32,684 nt of DNA, taken from contig CAMYXF010000017.1 of NCBI GenBank assembly GCA_947303185.1, positions 1 to 32,684 on the forward strand. Reading direction: 5' to 3'. Made by a program: the position numbers and the translations under genes. Below are positions 7,993 to 16,700 of this stretch, in pieces. Under the pieces are notes generated by a model, which was not told the origin of the DNA, did not search any database, and worked only from the letters and a program-made list of their open reading frames with translations. Position 1 is the stretch's first letter. Each line of letters begins with the position of its first letter. This stretch comes from an uncultured Clostridia bacterium (GTDB lineage Bacteria; Bacillota; Clostridia; Saccharofermentanales; Saccharofermentanaceae).

Positions 7993-8750
7993 TGAGCGAT
8001 AACGAGAATGAGATTTTCGAAGTAACGGACGCGCCCGTTGAGGAAGAAACATTGCAGTCTGAAGAAGCAGTAAATGCTAATGAGGCAGCTGCTTCTGAAG
8101 AGACCAAGCCTGCTGAAGAGACTTCCGGATCAGAGAAGGAAGCTTCCGGAAGCAAGTCTTTCTTACGCGGTAAAAAGCTCGAAAAGGGAAGCACCGCGTA
8201 TGAGATCTTGGACTGGCTCCGTACGATCTGCATCGGTGTTCTTGCAGGAATCTTCATCGTTGTTTTCCTCGTACAGAGAGACAACGTTTACGGCGATTCC
8301 ATGAAGCCGACACTGTCTTCAGGCGACGTCATTTATGCGCAGAAGATCTCAACTTATTTCAATTCGTACAAGAGGGGTGACATCGTTATCCTGGACGGTC
8401 ACGACATGGAAGGTTACTACAGTAAAGAGTATCTCGTTAAGAGAATCGTAGGACTTCCCGGAGAGACCGTAAAGATCGAAGACGGCAACGTTTATATCAA
8501 GCCTGCCGATTCCAATGAGTTCTATCTTCTTCAGGAGAATTATCTTCCTGAAGGTACAAAGACAACCATGATGGACGATGCAATGAAGAAAGGCAACGAG
8601 ATCGTATTGGGAGATAATGAGTATTACTGCCTTGGTGACAACAGACCCGTAAGTAATGACTCACGTAATCTCGGTCCCTTCACGGCAGACAGAATCAAGG
8701 GTGTTGCCATTATCAGAGTCTTCCCGCTTAACGAGGTAAAGATACTCTGA
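7992..8750 (+). CDS. lepB: Type I signal peptidase with acidic N-terminal extension
   Basis: Membrane serine protease that removes signal peptides from secreted proteins such as the one encoded at 19882. A strongly acidic, Glu/Ala/Ser-rich cytoplasmic tail fills residues 1 to about 55. A single membrane segment lies at about 77-95 (ICIGVLAGIFIVVFLV). The catalytic Ser103 is in GDSMKPTL, the general base Lys150 in YLVKRIVGLPGE, and the late box is GDNRPVSNDSRNLGP. 252 residues. The acidic tail is longer than in typical SipS proteins. It overlaps aspS by one base and is followed 15 bp later by lepA. Confidence 0.95.
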   Translation: MSDNENEIFEVTDAPVEEETLQSEEAVNANEAAASEETKPAEETSGSEKEASGSKSFLRGKKLEKGSTAYEILDWLRTICIGVLAGIFIVVFLVQRDNVYGDSMKPTLSSGDVIYAQKISTYFNSYKRGDIVILDGHDMEGYYSKEYLVKRIVGLPGETVKIEDGNVYIKPADSNEFYLLQENYLPEGTKTTMMDDAMKKGNEIVLGDNEYYCLGDNRPVSNDSRNLGPFTADRIKGVAIIRVFPLNEVKIL

Positions 8751-8765
8751 CATAAGGAATAATAC

Positions 8766-10580
8766 ATGAGCGAAAACTACCGTAAATACATTAGAAATTT
8801 CTGCATTATCGCGCACATCGATCACGGCAAGTCCACTTTAGCTGACCGTCTTATCGAGCACACACACGTAAGGGAAAAGCGTGAGATGCAGGACCAGATC
8901 CTGGATAACATGGACATCGAGCGTGAGCGTGGCATCACCATCAAGTCACAGGCCGTAAGACTTCCTTACGTTGCTTCTGACGGCAATACTTATCTGCTCA
9001 ATCTCATTGACACTCCAGGCCACGTCGACTTCAATTACGAGGTCTCCAGATCCCTTGCAGCATGCGACGGCGCTATCCTTGTCGTAGACAGCTCACAGGG
9101 TGTTGAAGCGCAGACACTTGCCAACGTTTATCTGGCAGTCGATGCTGACCTTGAGGTGCTTCCGGTAATCAACAAGATCGATCTTCCTTCCGCAAGACCT
9201 GAAGAGGTCCGTCAGGAGATCGAAGACGACATCGGACTTGATGCTTCTTATGCTCCGCTTATCTCAGCAAAGAGCGACATCAATATCGACGAAGTGCTTG
9301 AGAAGATCGTTGAATATCTTCCCGCGCCTGAAGGCGACGAGACTGCGCCTTTAAAGGCCCTGGTATTCGATTCCAAGTACGATTCATACAAAGGTGTTAT
9401 CGTCAGCGTAAGAGTCAAGGACGGCACTGTAAAGACCGGTGACCGCATCAGGATGATGCACTCCGGAAAAGAGTTCACCGTAACAGAACTCGGTAAGTTC
9501 CATCCGGGCGAACTTGTACCTACAGAATCACTCAAAGCAGGTGAGGTAGGTTACATCTGCGCATCCATCAAGAATGTAAGAGATACAGCTCCGGGCGATA
9601 CGGTTACTCTTGCAGAGAATCCTGCAGAAGAGCCGCTCATCGGATATAAGGGAATCCAGCAGATGGTATTCTGCGGTATCTATCCCGTTGACGGTGCAAG
9701 ATACGGTGACCTTAAGGACGCTCTCGAAAAGCTAAGATTAAACGATGCTGCTCTCTCATTCGATGCAGAGACATCAGCAGCTCTGGGCTTCGGTTTCAGA
9801 TGCGGCTTCCTGGGACTCCTTCACTACGAAGTAATCCAGGAAAGACTTGAGCGTGAGTTCAATCTCGACCTTATCAGTACGGCGCCTTCCGTTATCTACA
9901 AGATCTATCTTACGGACGGTTCAGTCGTTGACTGTTCCAACCCTACGAACATGCCTGATCCGGCATCCATCGATTACATGGAAGAACCTATCGTTAAGGC
10001 TACAATCATGCTCCCCAAGGAATATGTCGGAAACATCATGGAGCTCTGCCAGGAGCGCCGCGGCGAATATACTGACATGAAGTATCTTGATGAGAAGCGT
10101 GTAATGCTTCACTACAAGATGCCTTTGAATGAGATCATCTATGACTTTTTCGATGCGCTCAAATCACGCACGAGAGGTTATGCTTCATTGGACTACGAGC
10201 CTGCAGGATACCAGAGATCCAAGCTCGTTAAGCTCGACATTCTCCTTAACGGCGATCCCGTCGATGCATTGTCCTTCATCGTACATTCAGACAAAGCGTA
10301 TGCAAGAGGAAGAAGAATGTGCGAGAAGCTCAAGGAGAACATCCCGAGGCAGCAGTTCGAGATTCCCGTACAGGCTGCGATCGGCGGCAAGATCATTGCA
10401 AGAGAGACGATCAAGGCTTACCGTAAGGACGTTACTTCCAAGTGTTACGGTGGTGATATCTCACGTAAGAAGAAGCTCCTCGAAAAGCAGAAGGAAGGTA
10501 AGAAGCGTATGAGACAGGTAGGTTCTGTCGAAGTACCGCAGGAAGCCTTCATGAGCGTTTTGAAGCTTGATGACGAGTAA
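8766..10580 (+). CDS. lepA: Elongation factor 4 (LepA)
   Basis: Ribosome-associated translational GTPase. It has the P-loop [14 protein letters not shown], the switch region [23 protein letters not shown] and [11 protein letters not shown]-like domains follow, then the LepA-specific C-terminal domain ([20 protein letters not shown]). 604 residues, the normal length. A lepB-lepA pair is a common arrangement. It ends at a strong terminator. Confidence 0.98.
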   Translation: MSENYRKYIRNFCIIAHIDHGKSTLADRLIEHTHVREKREMQDQILDNMDIERERGITIKSQAVRLPYVASDGNTYLLNLIDTPGHVDFNYEVSRSLAACDGAILVVDSSQGVEAQTLANVYLAVDADLEVLPVINKIDLPSARPEEVRQEIEDDIGLDASYAPLISAKSDINIDEVLEKIVEYLPAPEGDETAPLKALVFDSKYDSYKGVIVSVRVKDGTVKTGDRIRMMHSGKEFTVTELGKFHPGELVPTESLKAGEVGYICASIKNVRDTAPGDTVTLAENPAEEPLIGYKGIQQMVFCGIYPVDGARYGDLKDALEKLRLNDAALSFDAETSAALGFGFRCGFLGLLHYEVIQERLEREFNLDLISTAPSVIYKIYLTDGSVVDCSNPTNMPDPASIDYMEEPIVKATIMLPKEYVGNIMELCQERRGEYTDMKYLDEKRVMLHYKMPLNEIIYDFFDALKSRTRGYASLDYEPAGYQRSKLVKLDILLNGDPVDALSFIVHSDKAYARGRRMCEKLKENIPRQQFEIPVQAAIGGKIIARETIKAYRKDVTSKCYGGDISRKKKLLEKQKEGKKRMRQVGSVEVPQEAFMSVLKLDDE

Positions 10581-10589
10581 GTATTTAAC

Positions 10590-10623
10590 GAGGGTGTCTC
10601 AAAACTGAGATACCCTCTTTTTT
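10590..10623 (+). terminator. Rho-independent terminator after lepA
   Basis: GAGGGTGTCTCA and TGAGATACCCTC form a near-perfect 12-bp stem with an AAAC loop, followed by TTTTTT. Strong end for the hisS-aspS-lepB-lepA transcript. Confidence 0.93.
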
Positions 10624-10642
10624 GCTGTATATAATTAGCGGG

Positions 10643-10734
10643 CTTTCCCCCAAAGTATCTTTTCGGGCGGTGTGGGGGAAAGAAATGCATTATTTTTCCC
10701 CCAAGTGGTGATTTTCGGGCGGTGTGGGGGAAAG
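10643..10734. repeat. Twin hairpin element, two copies about 52 bp apart
   Basis: Copy 1 pairs CTTTCCCCC (10643-10651) with GGGGGAAAG (10674-10682). Copy 2 pairs TTTCCCCC (10695-10702) with GGGGGAAA (10726-10733). The right 23 nt of the two copies (10660-10682 and 10712-10734), including TTTTCGGGCGGTGT, are identical. The left part of the loop differs. It lies between the lepA terminator and the next promoter and has no coding potential. Confidence 0.8.
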
Positions 10735-10751
10735 GAACAGAGGGCATTGTT

Positions 10752-10778
10752 TTGACGCGGCAACTTTTTATGTATAAT
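10752..10778 (+). promoter_or_regulatory. Promoter of the PlsC-like gene
   Basis: TTGACG (10752-10757), a 15-bp spacer, then TATAAT (10773-10778). The start codon follows after 7 nt, so the transcript probably begins at or next to the ATG. Confidence 0.7.
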
Positions 10779-10785
10779 CAAAGAT

Positions 10786-12066
10786 ATGAAGATAAAGACT
10801 AAACACATCACTTATGAACAGGCTATGGCGCTTCCTTCATGGGAGCATAAAAAGCCCAAGAAACCGTCCGCTCTGCTTGCAGGCGTGGCACGTCTTTTGC
10901 TCAACGGCGAACTGAAGAAAGTAGATTTCACATACGATCAGATCGACATGGAAAAAGCCGGCGACGGCCCGTGGATGATACTGATGAATCACTGCAGTTT
11001 CACCGATCTTTCCATCGCATTCAAAGTGCTTAAAGGCCGTCCGTTCAGCATAGTCTGCACGTCTGATGCACTTGTCGGTAAAGAAGGTCTGATGAGATCT
11101 CTGGGCTGCATTCCTACCAGAAAATTCGTATCTGATATATCGCTTATTTCCGATATGGATTATGCTCTCAATGTTAATAAAGCAAGTGTGCTGATGTATC
11201 CTGAAGCAGGTTATTCTCTTGATGGTACAGGCACCAGGATCCCAAGAAGATTAGGCGTGCTTCTTAAGAAACTAAAGCACCCCGTCGTCATGATCACCAC
11301 ATATGGTGCATTCACAAGAGACCCACTTTATAACAATCTTCAGAAGCGCGATGTAAAGGTAAGCTGCACGGTGAAGTGCCTTTTTACTCCTGAAGAACTT
11401 GCCAATACAAAGGTAAGACAGATAGACGAGATTGTGGATAAAGAATTCACTCTTGATTACTTCAAATGGCAGCAGGACAACAACATCGAGATCGATGAAC
11501 CTTTCAGAGCCGACGGCCTTAACAGGATCCTTTATAAATGCCCTCACTGCCTGAAGGAAGGTATGACTGAAGGTAAAGGTATCAACCTGACCTGCCGTGA
11601 GTGCGGAGCTTCTTATGAACTCGATACTTTGGGAAGACTTAAAGGCATCAATGTCGAGCCGAAGTTTACGCATGTTCCTGACTGGTTCAGATGGGAAAGA
11701 GAGCAGATCAAAGAAGAAATATCCAACGGAACTTACTCTCTTGATGTACCATGCGACATTGCGATCCTGAAAGATTCCAAGGCTCTCTATATGGTCGGAA
11801 CAGGAAGGCTTCATCACGATAACAACGGTTTCGTTCTTGACGGTTGTGACGGCAAGCTTCACTACGAGCAGGCACCGAATGCTTCTTACAGCGTTAACTC
11901 CGATTACTTCTGGTATGAGATAGGAGACATCGTTTCCATCGGTACTAATGACTGCCTGTATTTCTGCTTCCCTAAGGAAGGTGACATTGTCGCGAAAACA
12001 AGGCTTGCTGCAGAGGAATTGTATAAGCTTTCCAAGGGTAAGACATCGTCTGAAAAAGACGAATAA
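10786..12066 (+). CDS. PlsC-like lysophospholipid acyltransferase with C-terminal zinc ribbon
   Basis: 426 residues. The N-terminal half resembles the PlsC/LPLAT family, which transfers acyl chains to glycerophospholipids. It has the HxxxxD motif as H69-CSFT-D74 and a YPEAGYS block at 138-144 in place of the FPEGTRS motif. No convincing membrane segment is seen. After the acyltransferase part comes a zinc ribbon, C252-PHC255 and C270-REC273, then a domain of about 140 residues that I do not recognise. There is no Shine-Dalgarno sequence before the ATG. A role in lipid synthesis or remodelling is likely; the exact substrate cannot be told. It stands alone between terminators. Confidence 0.75.
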   Translation: MKIKTKHITYEQAMALPSWEHKKPKKPSALLAGVARLLLNGELKKVDFTYDQIDMEKAGDGPWMILMNHCSFTDLSIAFKVLKGRPFSIVCTSDALVGKEGLMRSLGCIPTRKFVSDISLISDMDYALNVNKASVLMYPEAGYSLDGTGTRIPRRLGVLLKKLKHPVVMITTYGAFTRDPLYNNLQKRDVKVSCTVKCLFTPEELANTKVRQIDEIVDKEFTLDYFKWQQDNNIEIDEPFRADGLNRILYKCPHCLKEGMTEGKGINLTCRECGASYELDTLGRLKGINVEPKFTHVPDWFRWEREQIKEEISNGTYSLDVPCDIAILKDSKALYMVGTGRLHHDNNGFVLDGCDGKLHYEQAPNASYSVNSDYFWYEIGDIVSIGTNDCLYFCFPKEGDIVAKTRLAAEELYKLSKGKTSSEKDE

Positions 12067-12101
12067 TATTACTGCAACGAATAAGGCGTCACCTGTTGCA
12101 G

Positions 12102-12151
12102 AAAATCACAGTGATTGTCAGGGTACACTGTGACTTTTAGTGTGATTTTTT
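12102..12151 (+). terminator. Nested inverted repeats after the PlsC-like gene, possible terminator
   Basis: AAAATCACA (12102-12110) can pair with TGTGATTTT (12141-12149). Inside it TCACAGTG (12106-12113) can pair with CACTGTGA (12126-12133). A run of T follows the outer arm. The outer right arm can also pair with AAAAATCACA at 12165-12174, so alternative folds exist. Confidence 0.45.
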
Positions 12152-12237
12152 ACTTCCTGCTTTGAAAAATCACAGAAAAATCACGCAGCTGCAGACTTTT
12201 TGCAGACTTTTATATTGGTGAACACGAGACATTTCAA

Positions 12238-12280
12238 AAAACAGGGCCGTCTCATCTGTTTTGAGACAGCCCTTTAGTTT
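12238..12280. terminator. Bidirectional terminator between convergent genes
   Basis: Stem 12243-12254 with 12262-12273, 12 bp with one C-A mismatch and a 7-nt loop. The + strand exits into TTTAGTTTT and the - strand into TTTTTT. It serves the PlsC-like gene (+) and the zinc-ribbon membrane protein (-). Confidence 0.8.
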
Positions 12281-12301
12281 TAAGTGTTAATCAATAGCTT
12301 T

Positions 12302-13888
12302 TTATCTTAGCATCTGGCGTCCGTAGCCCTGCTTTTCGAAGTCTGAAGCATTCTCGTCAGGACCATTGTTCTCAGCCTCAGGCATTGCGGTTTTGAAGTC
12401 AAAGCTCTGTTTGTCAGCATAATCCCAGCCAGTCTCGAGTGATACGAAATCCTTTGTCGTCTCAATAGCCGTAATCGGGAATGAGGTATCGTAGTAGTTT
12501 TCAGCGCCGGGTTCGGGAGCCAGGTCGTGGCTGCTTGCCTTCGAAAGCATCTCGATATCATGCTTTTCTCTGCTGTGAAGGACCTTCGGCAGGATCTCAG
12601 CACACACATATGCGGCACCGCCGAGTGCGAGGAGAAGTAACAGAGGTTCGAGCGGATGCTCGAAAATAAACCTCATGACTGCCGAGTCTCTGGAGAAACC
12701 TGAGATAAAACGCAGGATACCCAAAACGATTGCGGGAGTAGCGTAAAGGAGAACACGGAGGCCGGAGTTCCAGCTGACTGCTTCCATTCTGGCCTTTCTG
12801 CCTGTGCGTTCTATTGTTTCCCAGCCTTTGGCATAAGGGAACTCGCCTGAGACTTTACCCGTCTGGCCGTTAACGATGTACTGATAATTAACGCCGTCGT
12901 AATCGAGGCTTAAGAACCAACAGGGAAGAAGTGCATACTTGATATCCTGATTGTTATAGGTAACAACGCTCATGTCTGAACTGGGAACGAAGTCATCGTA
13001 ACCGAAATCAACCGCATCGCATACCTGCAATGCATATTTGTCGAGCCTTTTATAGATCCTGTCGGTCATGTCGAGAGGCTGTTCATCGTACTTCTCGGCA
13101 AAGTATCCCTGAAGGAATTCAGGTCTGAATTTCTCGAGTGCCGAATAGTCAAAAGGCTCTGCGGCAGCCATAAGGTTGTTGGCTATCTTGAGCTCTCCGT
13201 CAAACGGTACATCCTTGAGTCTGAAATTGACTTTGCCGTATGTCAGTCGTGAAAAGCTTTGTGATGTTGATGAGTGATTTTCCTGATATGCTTCATCAAC
13301 CATCTTTCCCGTTCTGCCCTGTCCGGCAACTTTAACTTCAACCTCTGATGAGATGATCCATGTAGGAACATAAAGTCCCGTCATCTTTGACAAGACTTTG
13401 GCCGATTTGAAGTTCTTGGGAAGATGGCCGACACTTTCGCAGTGTTCTTCAAATATCTTGATTGCCTTTTCCTTATCGAACTGGAAAGGAATGATGTAGT
13501 CAGGCTTGAACTCACGTGTAAGTCTTCTTGTAACGAGCGCAGGAGAGCCGCAGAATGCGCAGAACGTTGATGATGTGTTCTTATCAGTTACGATCTCGGC
13601 ACCGCATGAATTACAGACGATCTCAATACGCTCAGCATCTTCTTTGCTGACTTCGATCGTGCCGTCGTAATTTTTCTCCGGGTTTACAAGTCCGAATGAA
13701 CCGACTTTTTCAAGTGTGTCGGGATCGAAAAGACCGCCGCAGTTGCGGCAGATCGATGCTCCGTGTTCAGCGTCGTAAACAAGGTTGGAAGCACAGTTCG
13801 GACACTTATAAGAATCTGCCGAGAAAGTCCTGACCTTGGGTACGCCGAATCTTCCCGCATTATTAGCAGGATTGTCCCAAATTGCCAT
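12302..13888 (-). CDS. Membrane protein with two N-terminal zinc ribbons (TFIIB-type)
   Basis: 528 residues, function not known. Two zinc ribbons come first: C29/C32/C47/C50 and C92/C95/C110/C113. A long soluble region of about 250 residues follows, with mixed alpha/beta character, then two probable membrane segments (around VLLYATPAIVLGILRFI and LLLLLALGGAAYVCAEI) and a polar acidic tail. Proteins with TFIIB-type ribbons plus membrane helices are common in Clostridia and are often mislabelled as RNA polymerase subunits. AAGGGG lies 9 bp before the ATG. It is divergent from the diguanylate cyclase. Membrane location is inferred from the hydrophobic segments. Confidence 0.8.
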   Translation of the reverse strand: MAIWDNPANNAGRFGVPKVRTFSADSYKCPNCASNLVYDAEHGASICRNCGGLFDPDTLEKVGSFGLVNPEKNYDGTIEVSKEDAERIEIVCNSCGAEIVTDKNTSSTFCAFCGSPALVTRRLTREFKPDYIIPFQFDKEKAIKIFEEHCESVGHLPKNFKSAKVLSKMTGLYVPTWIISSEVEVKVAGQGRTGKMVDEAYQENHSSTSQSFSRLTYGKVNFRLKDVPFDGELKIANNLMAAAEPFDYSALEKFRPEFLQGYFAEKYDEQPLDMTDRIYKRLDKYALQVCDAVDFGYDDFVPSSDMSVVTYNNQDIKYALLPCWFLSLDYDGVNYQYIVNGQTGKVSGEFPYAKGWETIERTGRKARMEAVSWNSGLRVLLYATPAIVLGILRFISGFSRDSAVMRFIFEHPLEPLLLLLALGGAAYVCAEILPKVLHSREKHDIEMLSKASSHDLAPEPGAENYYDTSFPITAIETTKDFVSLETGWDYADKQSFDFKTAMPEAENNGPDENASDFEKQGYGRQMLR

Positions 13889-13925
13889 ATTACTCTACCC
13901 CTTTAGTATGATTATTCCTAAATAA

Positions 13926-13955
13926 ATATACCTTAAGGCTCAAATTACTGTCAAT
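13926..13955 (-). promoter_or_regulatory. Promoter of the zinc-ribbon membrane protein
   Basis: On the minus strand TTGACA (13950-13955), an 18-bp spacer, then TATATT (13926-13931). The -35 overlaps the left arm of a perfect 14-bp palindrome TCAATTATAATTGA at 13952-13965, which could be an operator. Confidence 0.55.
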
Positions 13956-14024
13956 TATAATTGATTTGACGGAATAACCCTTTCGAACATGACCAAAAAT
14001 CACACTTTTTGTAAAGAATGTTTA

Positions 14025-14037
14025 ACACCTTTGGTGT
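14025..14037. promoter_or_regulatory. Small dyad upstream of the diguanylate cyclase
   Basis: ACACC-TTT-GGTGT, about 65 bp before the start codon of the gene at 14105. Possible operator; no clear promoter hexamers can be assigned around it. Confidence 0.25.
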
Positions 14038-14104
14038 ACGAACCCAATATTAACTATTGATATGGTATGCTTTTCATGAGGTTTAAAAGAGAGGAGAGTC
14101 CATT

Positions 14105-15493
14105 ATGGATTTTGATAAGCTGCTTTCAGGTTATAAGTCTAAGGCCTGCGTGATTTCAGTTGATGTATATCCTGATGACCGTTATGGTAACATCCGCATC
14201 GTGGCAGGAAACAAGCCCCATTGCGAAGATATGATTAGAACCATGCAAAAAGAATTCATACCGGATTCGCCTTATACGGAATACTTGCCCGAGAATAAGA
14301 ATTTCGAAGATTTCTGCTACAGAAGCGCGATTTTGGGCCAGCCTCTCCACACTTACGTGCCGCTTCCTTTCATGAACCTTTGGCTCAATATGTTCCTTCT
14401 TCCTTTGGAATCAGACAAAGAGAATACGGGCTATTGTCTGTACTCATATGATGTTGCTCCCCAGGCTGATGCAGAGCAGAGAGCAAGTCTTTCTGCAGAT
14501 ACTGCTGCAACAGTCCTACAGACATGCATCAAGCTCAGAGGGTCGAGCAATATTAAAGAAACCATCGGTGAAGTAATAAACGATATCCGAGAGATATGCG
14601 AATCTGACCATTGCTGCATTTTGCTTGTTGATAAGGAAACACGTACTTGTAAGACATTCTGTGAAGCGTTCAGTGAAGGAAGCACTGCTATTCCTATGGA
14701 TGAGTTCCTTGATGACGGATTTTTCGATATTACACAGTCGTGGGATGATACTATCGGCGGAAGTTCCTGCGTTATCGTAAAGAACCAGCAGGACAGGGAG
14801 TGGCTCGAGTCGGTTAATCCTTTATGGTATGAGTCTCTTACGGAAGCAGGCGTATATAACATCGTATTGTACCCACTCATATATAATGACAAGACTCTCG
14901 GTTATATGTGGTCACTCAATTTCAATGAGGAGAATACGGTAAAGATCAAGGAAACACTCGAGCTTACGACATACTTTATTGCTTCCGAGATCGCAAACTA
15001 CCAGTTGCTCAAGAAGCTTGAGACGATGAGTACCATCGACATGCTTACGGGCGTTAAGAACCGTAATGCGATGAATAACATGATCAGCAACATCATCGAA
15101 GACAAAGCAACGATGAAGTGTCCTTACAGCGTAGTCTTTACTGACCTTAACGGCTTGAAGCGCGTTAATGACCAGAACGGACATACTGAAGGTGATAATC
15201 TCCTTAAGACTACGGCACACATGTTCAGCGGCATTTTCTACGATGCAGAAGTATACCGTGCAGGCGGTGACGAGTTCATGATCCTTGCATCCGAGATGGA
15301 TGAGGACGTTCTCGAAGCGCGCTTAAAGAGAGTTGCCGAACAGTCTGAGAAGGAAAACATTCATGTCTCCATCGGTACATACGTAGTCCGTGAAGGCGAA
15401 GACATCCGTACCGCAATGCGTGTTGCAGATGAGAGAATGTATGCAGACAAGAACGCATACTACGAAGCGCATCCTGAACTGAAGTACAGGTAA
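14105..15493 (+). CDS. Diguanylate cyclase with GAF-like sensor region
   Basis: 462 residues, soluble. The C-terminal GGDEF domain (about 305-455) makes cyclic di-GMP from two GTP. It shows DMLTGVKNRNAM, the nucleotide-binding block DLNGLKRVNDQNGHTEGD and an intact active-site RAGGDEF at about 384-390. The upstream part (about 125-300) looks like a GAF domain; residues 1-125 are not recognised. The product-inhibition site RxxD, normally five residues before GGDEF, is absent, so feedback inhibition at that site is not expected. GAGGAG precedes the ATG. The gene is followed by a terminator that lies inside the convergent gene. Confidence 0.9.
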   Translation: MDFDKLLSGYKSKACVISVDVYPDDRYGNIRIVAGNKPHCEDMIRTMQKEFIPDSPYTEYLPENKNFEDFCYRSAILGQPLHTYVPLPFMNLWLNMFLLPLESDKENTGYCLYSYDVAPQADAEQRASLSADTAATVLQTCIKLRGSSNIKETIGEVINDIREICESDHCCILLVDKETRTCKTFCEAFSEGSTAIPMDEFLDDGFFDITQSWDDTIGGSSCVIVKNQQDREWLESVNPLWYESLTEAGVYNIVLYPLIYNDKTLGYMWSLNFNEENTVKIKETLELTTYFIASEIANYQLLKKLETMSTIDMLTGVKNRNAMNNMISNIIEDKATMKCPYSVVFTDLNGLKRVNDQNGHTEGDNLLKTTAHMFSGIFYDAEVYRAGGDEFMILASEMDEDVLEARLKRVAEQSEKENIHVSIGTYVVREGEDIRTAMRVADERMYADKNAYYEAHPELKYR

Positions 15494-15508
15494 GTTTTTC
15501 AGAACAGT

Positions 15509-16648
15509 TTAATTCGCTTTTTTAGGTCGGAGAATTTTTCCGACCTTTTTATCTATTAGGCTCAAACCAAATGATACCGGAATGGAACATGCAAGAACCA
15601 CGAGCACGAACAACGGTACATTCTTGATGTAATAGAAAGAGAGCGCGGATTCCTTGATCATGCAGTAACCGAACATGTTGATGAAGATTCCGTGGATGAG
15701 ATAGAGCTCTAAAGTGAACTTGCCGAGGAATCTTAAGACGGGGTTTCCGACCTTCATCTTCATGCTGAGAAGGTAATAGAGCATTGCAAACGCGATGGTA
15801 TAAAGGAACTGGAAGATCCATGCGAAAAGATCTGCCTTATAACCGTTTGCCTCAGACCAGTTCGTGTGCGAGATCTGGAAATACAGATTGCCTGCAGTAT
15901 CTGCAAGACGCCATAAAACTGCAGCAACTGCGATCGTGATGATGAGTTTTAACACATACAGTTTTTTGCAGCTCTCGAAAAACTTTTTCTCGAATTTTGA
16001 TACAAGGATTCCAAGCAGGAACATGTGGACAGTATTGAACCACCATGTGCCATAACCGTATCTGATGCAGAAGAAGATCCATGCTCCGGAGCCTAATGCA
16101 ACGATAAGTATTCCTGCCCAGTCTTTCTTGATAAGGCCGAAGCCTACATAGAAGAGAATGTAGAGGAGAAGTATGCAGGGAATATACCAGATGAACGGAT
16201 GGACGGTATCGTGGTTTCCTGTCATGAAGGGATTTTTGAATCTTATGGGGAGATGTCTTAAGTGTCTGAAGTAGACATAGACGAGCTCTGTGAGTATCGT
16301 CGGAATGAGGATCGGAATGAGTCTTACGGGAATGAAACGTTTGAAAAAATCAGGCTTTGTTTTCGCGCTCTTGTAAAGACCGAAGCCTGAGCAGAACAGG
16401 AACATTCCGACCATGGGGTATCCTGCTGTTACGAAGATGTCCAAGCCCTTTCTGATGAAGACGGGATTGAGCCATGGAGCGCATGTAACCTGGGCCATGT
16501 GATGGAAGCAGATGATGATGGCGCAGAAACCAAGAAAACATTTGGTCTGGTCAAAAGACATGTTGCCTTCGTTCCATTCTTTTTTCTTGCTGAATTTAAT
16601 TCCGACAAACAGAAGCGCAGCCAGCGCGACATACCAGATAGCGATCAT
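15509..16648 (-). CDS. Acyltransferase-3 family integral membrane protein
   Basis: 379 residues with about ten hydrophobic segments. The N-terminal segments carry the family hallmark of a conserved His in a membrane-proximal stretch (FCAIIICFHHMAQV). Later segments (FTLELYLIHGIFINMFGY) are also typical of acyltransferase family 3. Members O-acetylate surface polysaccharides or other extracellular acceptors; the acceptor cannot be told here. GGGGGTAA on the minus strand supports the start. It follows the unknown gene ending at 16701 by 52 bp, and a TATAAT on the minus strand at 16688-16693 suggests a promoter in that gap. Confidence 0.82.
   Translation of the reverse strand: MIAIWYVALAALLFVGIKFSKKKEWNEGNMSFDQTKCFLGFCAIIICFHHMAQVTCAPWLNPVFIRKGLDIFVTAGYPMVGMFLFCSGFGLYKSAKTKPDFFKRFIPVRLIPILIPTILTELVYVYFRHLRHLPIRFKNPFMTGNHDTVHPFIWYIPCILLLYILFYVGFGLIKKDWAGILIVALGSGAWIFFCIRYGYGTWWFNTVHMFLLGILVSKFEKKFFESCKKLYVLKLIITIAVAAVLWRLADTAGNLYFQISHTNWSEANGYKADLFAWIFQFLYTIAFAMLYYLLSMKMKVGNPVLRFLGKFTLELYLIHGIFINMFGYCMIKESALSFYYIKNVPLFVLVVLACSIPVSFGLSLIDKKVGKILRPKKAN
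15524..15550 (+). terminator. Terminator of the diguanylate cyclase, inside the convergent CDS
   Basis: AGGTCGG (15524-15530) and CCGACCT (15540-15546) form a 7-bp stem followed by T's on the + strand. The whole element lies in the last codons of the acyltransferase-3 gene on the other strand (residues around KKVGKILRPKK). The minus strand has no T-run after the stem, so it should act only on + transcripts. Confidence 0.8.
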
Positions 16649-16700
16649 AATTACCCCCGGGTGAACATGCGTTATTCAAACCAGGTAATTATATCAAAAG

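Noticed and set aside
11272..11862. 196-codon open frame on the minus strand inside the PlsC-like gene
   Set aside because: Antisense shadow of a well-supported gene; no recognisable protein features.
10590..12280. A mobile cassette flanked by the similar GTCTCA/TGAGA hairpins on either side of the PlsC-like gene
   Set aside because: The hairpins function well as ordinary terminators, their flanks differ, and no target-site duplication or transposase is seen.
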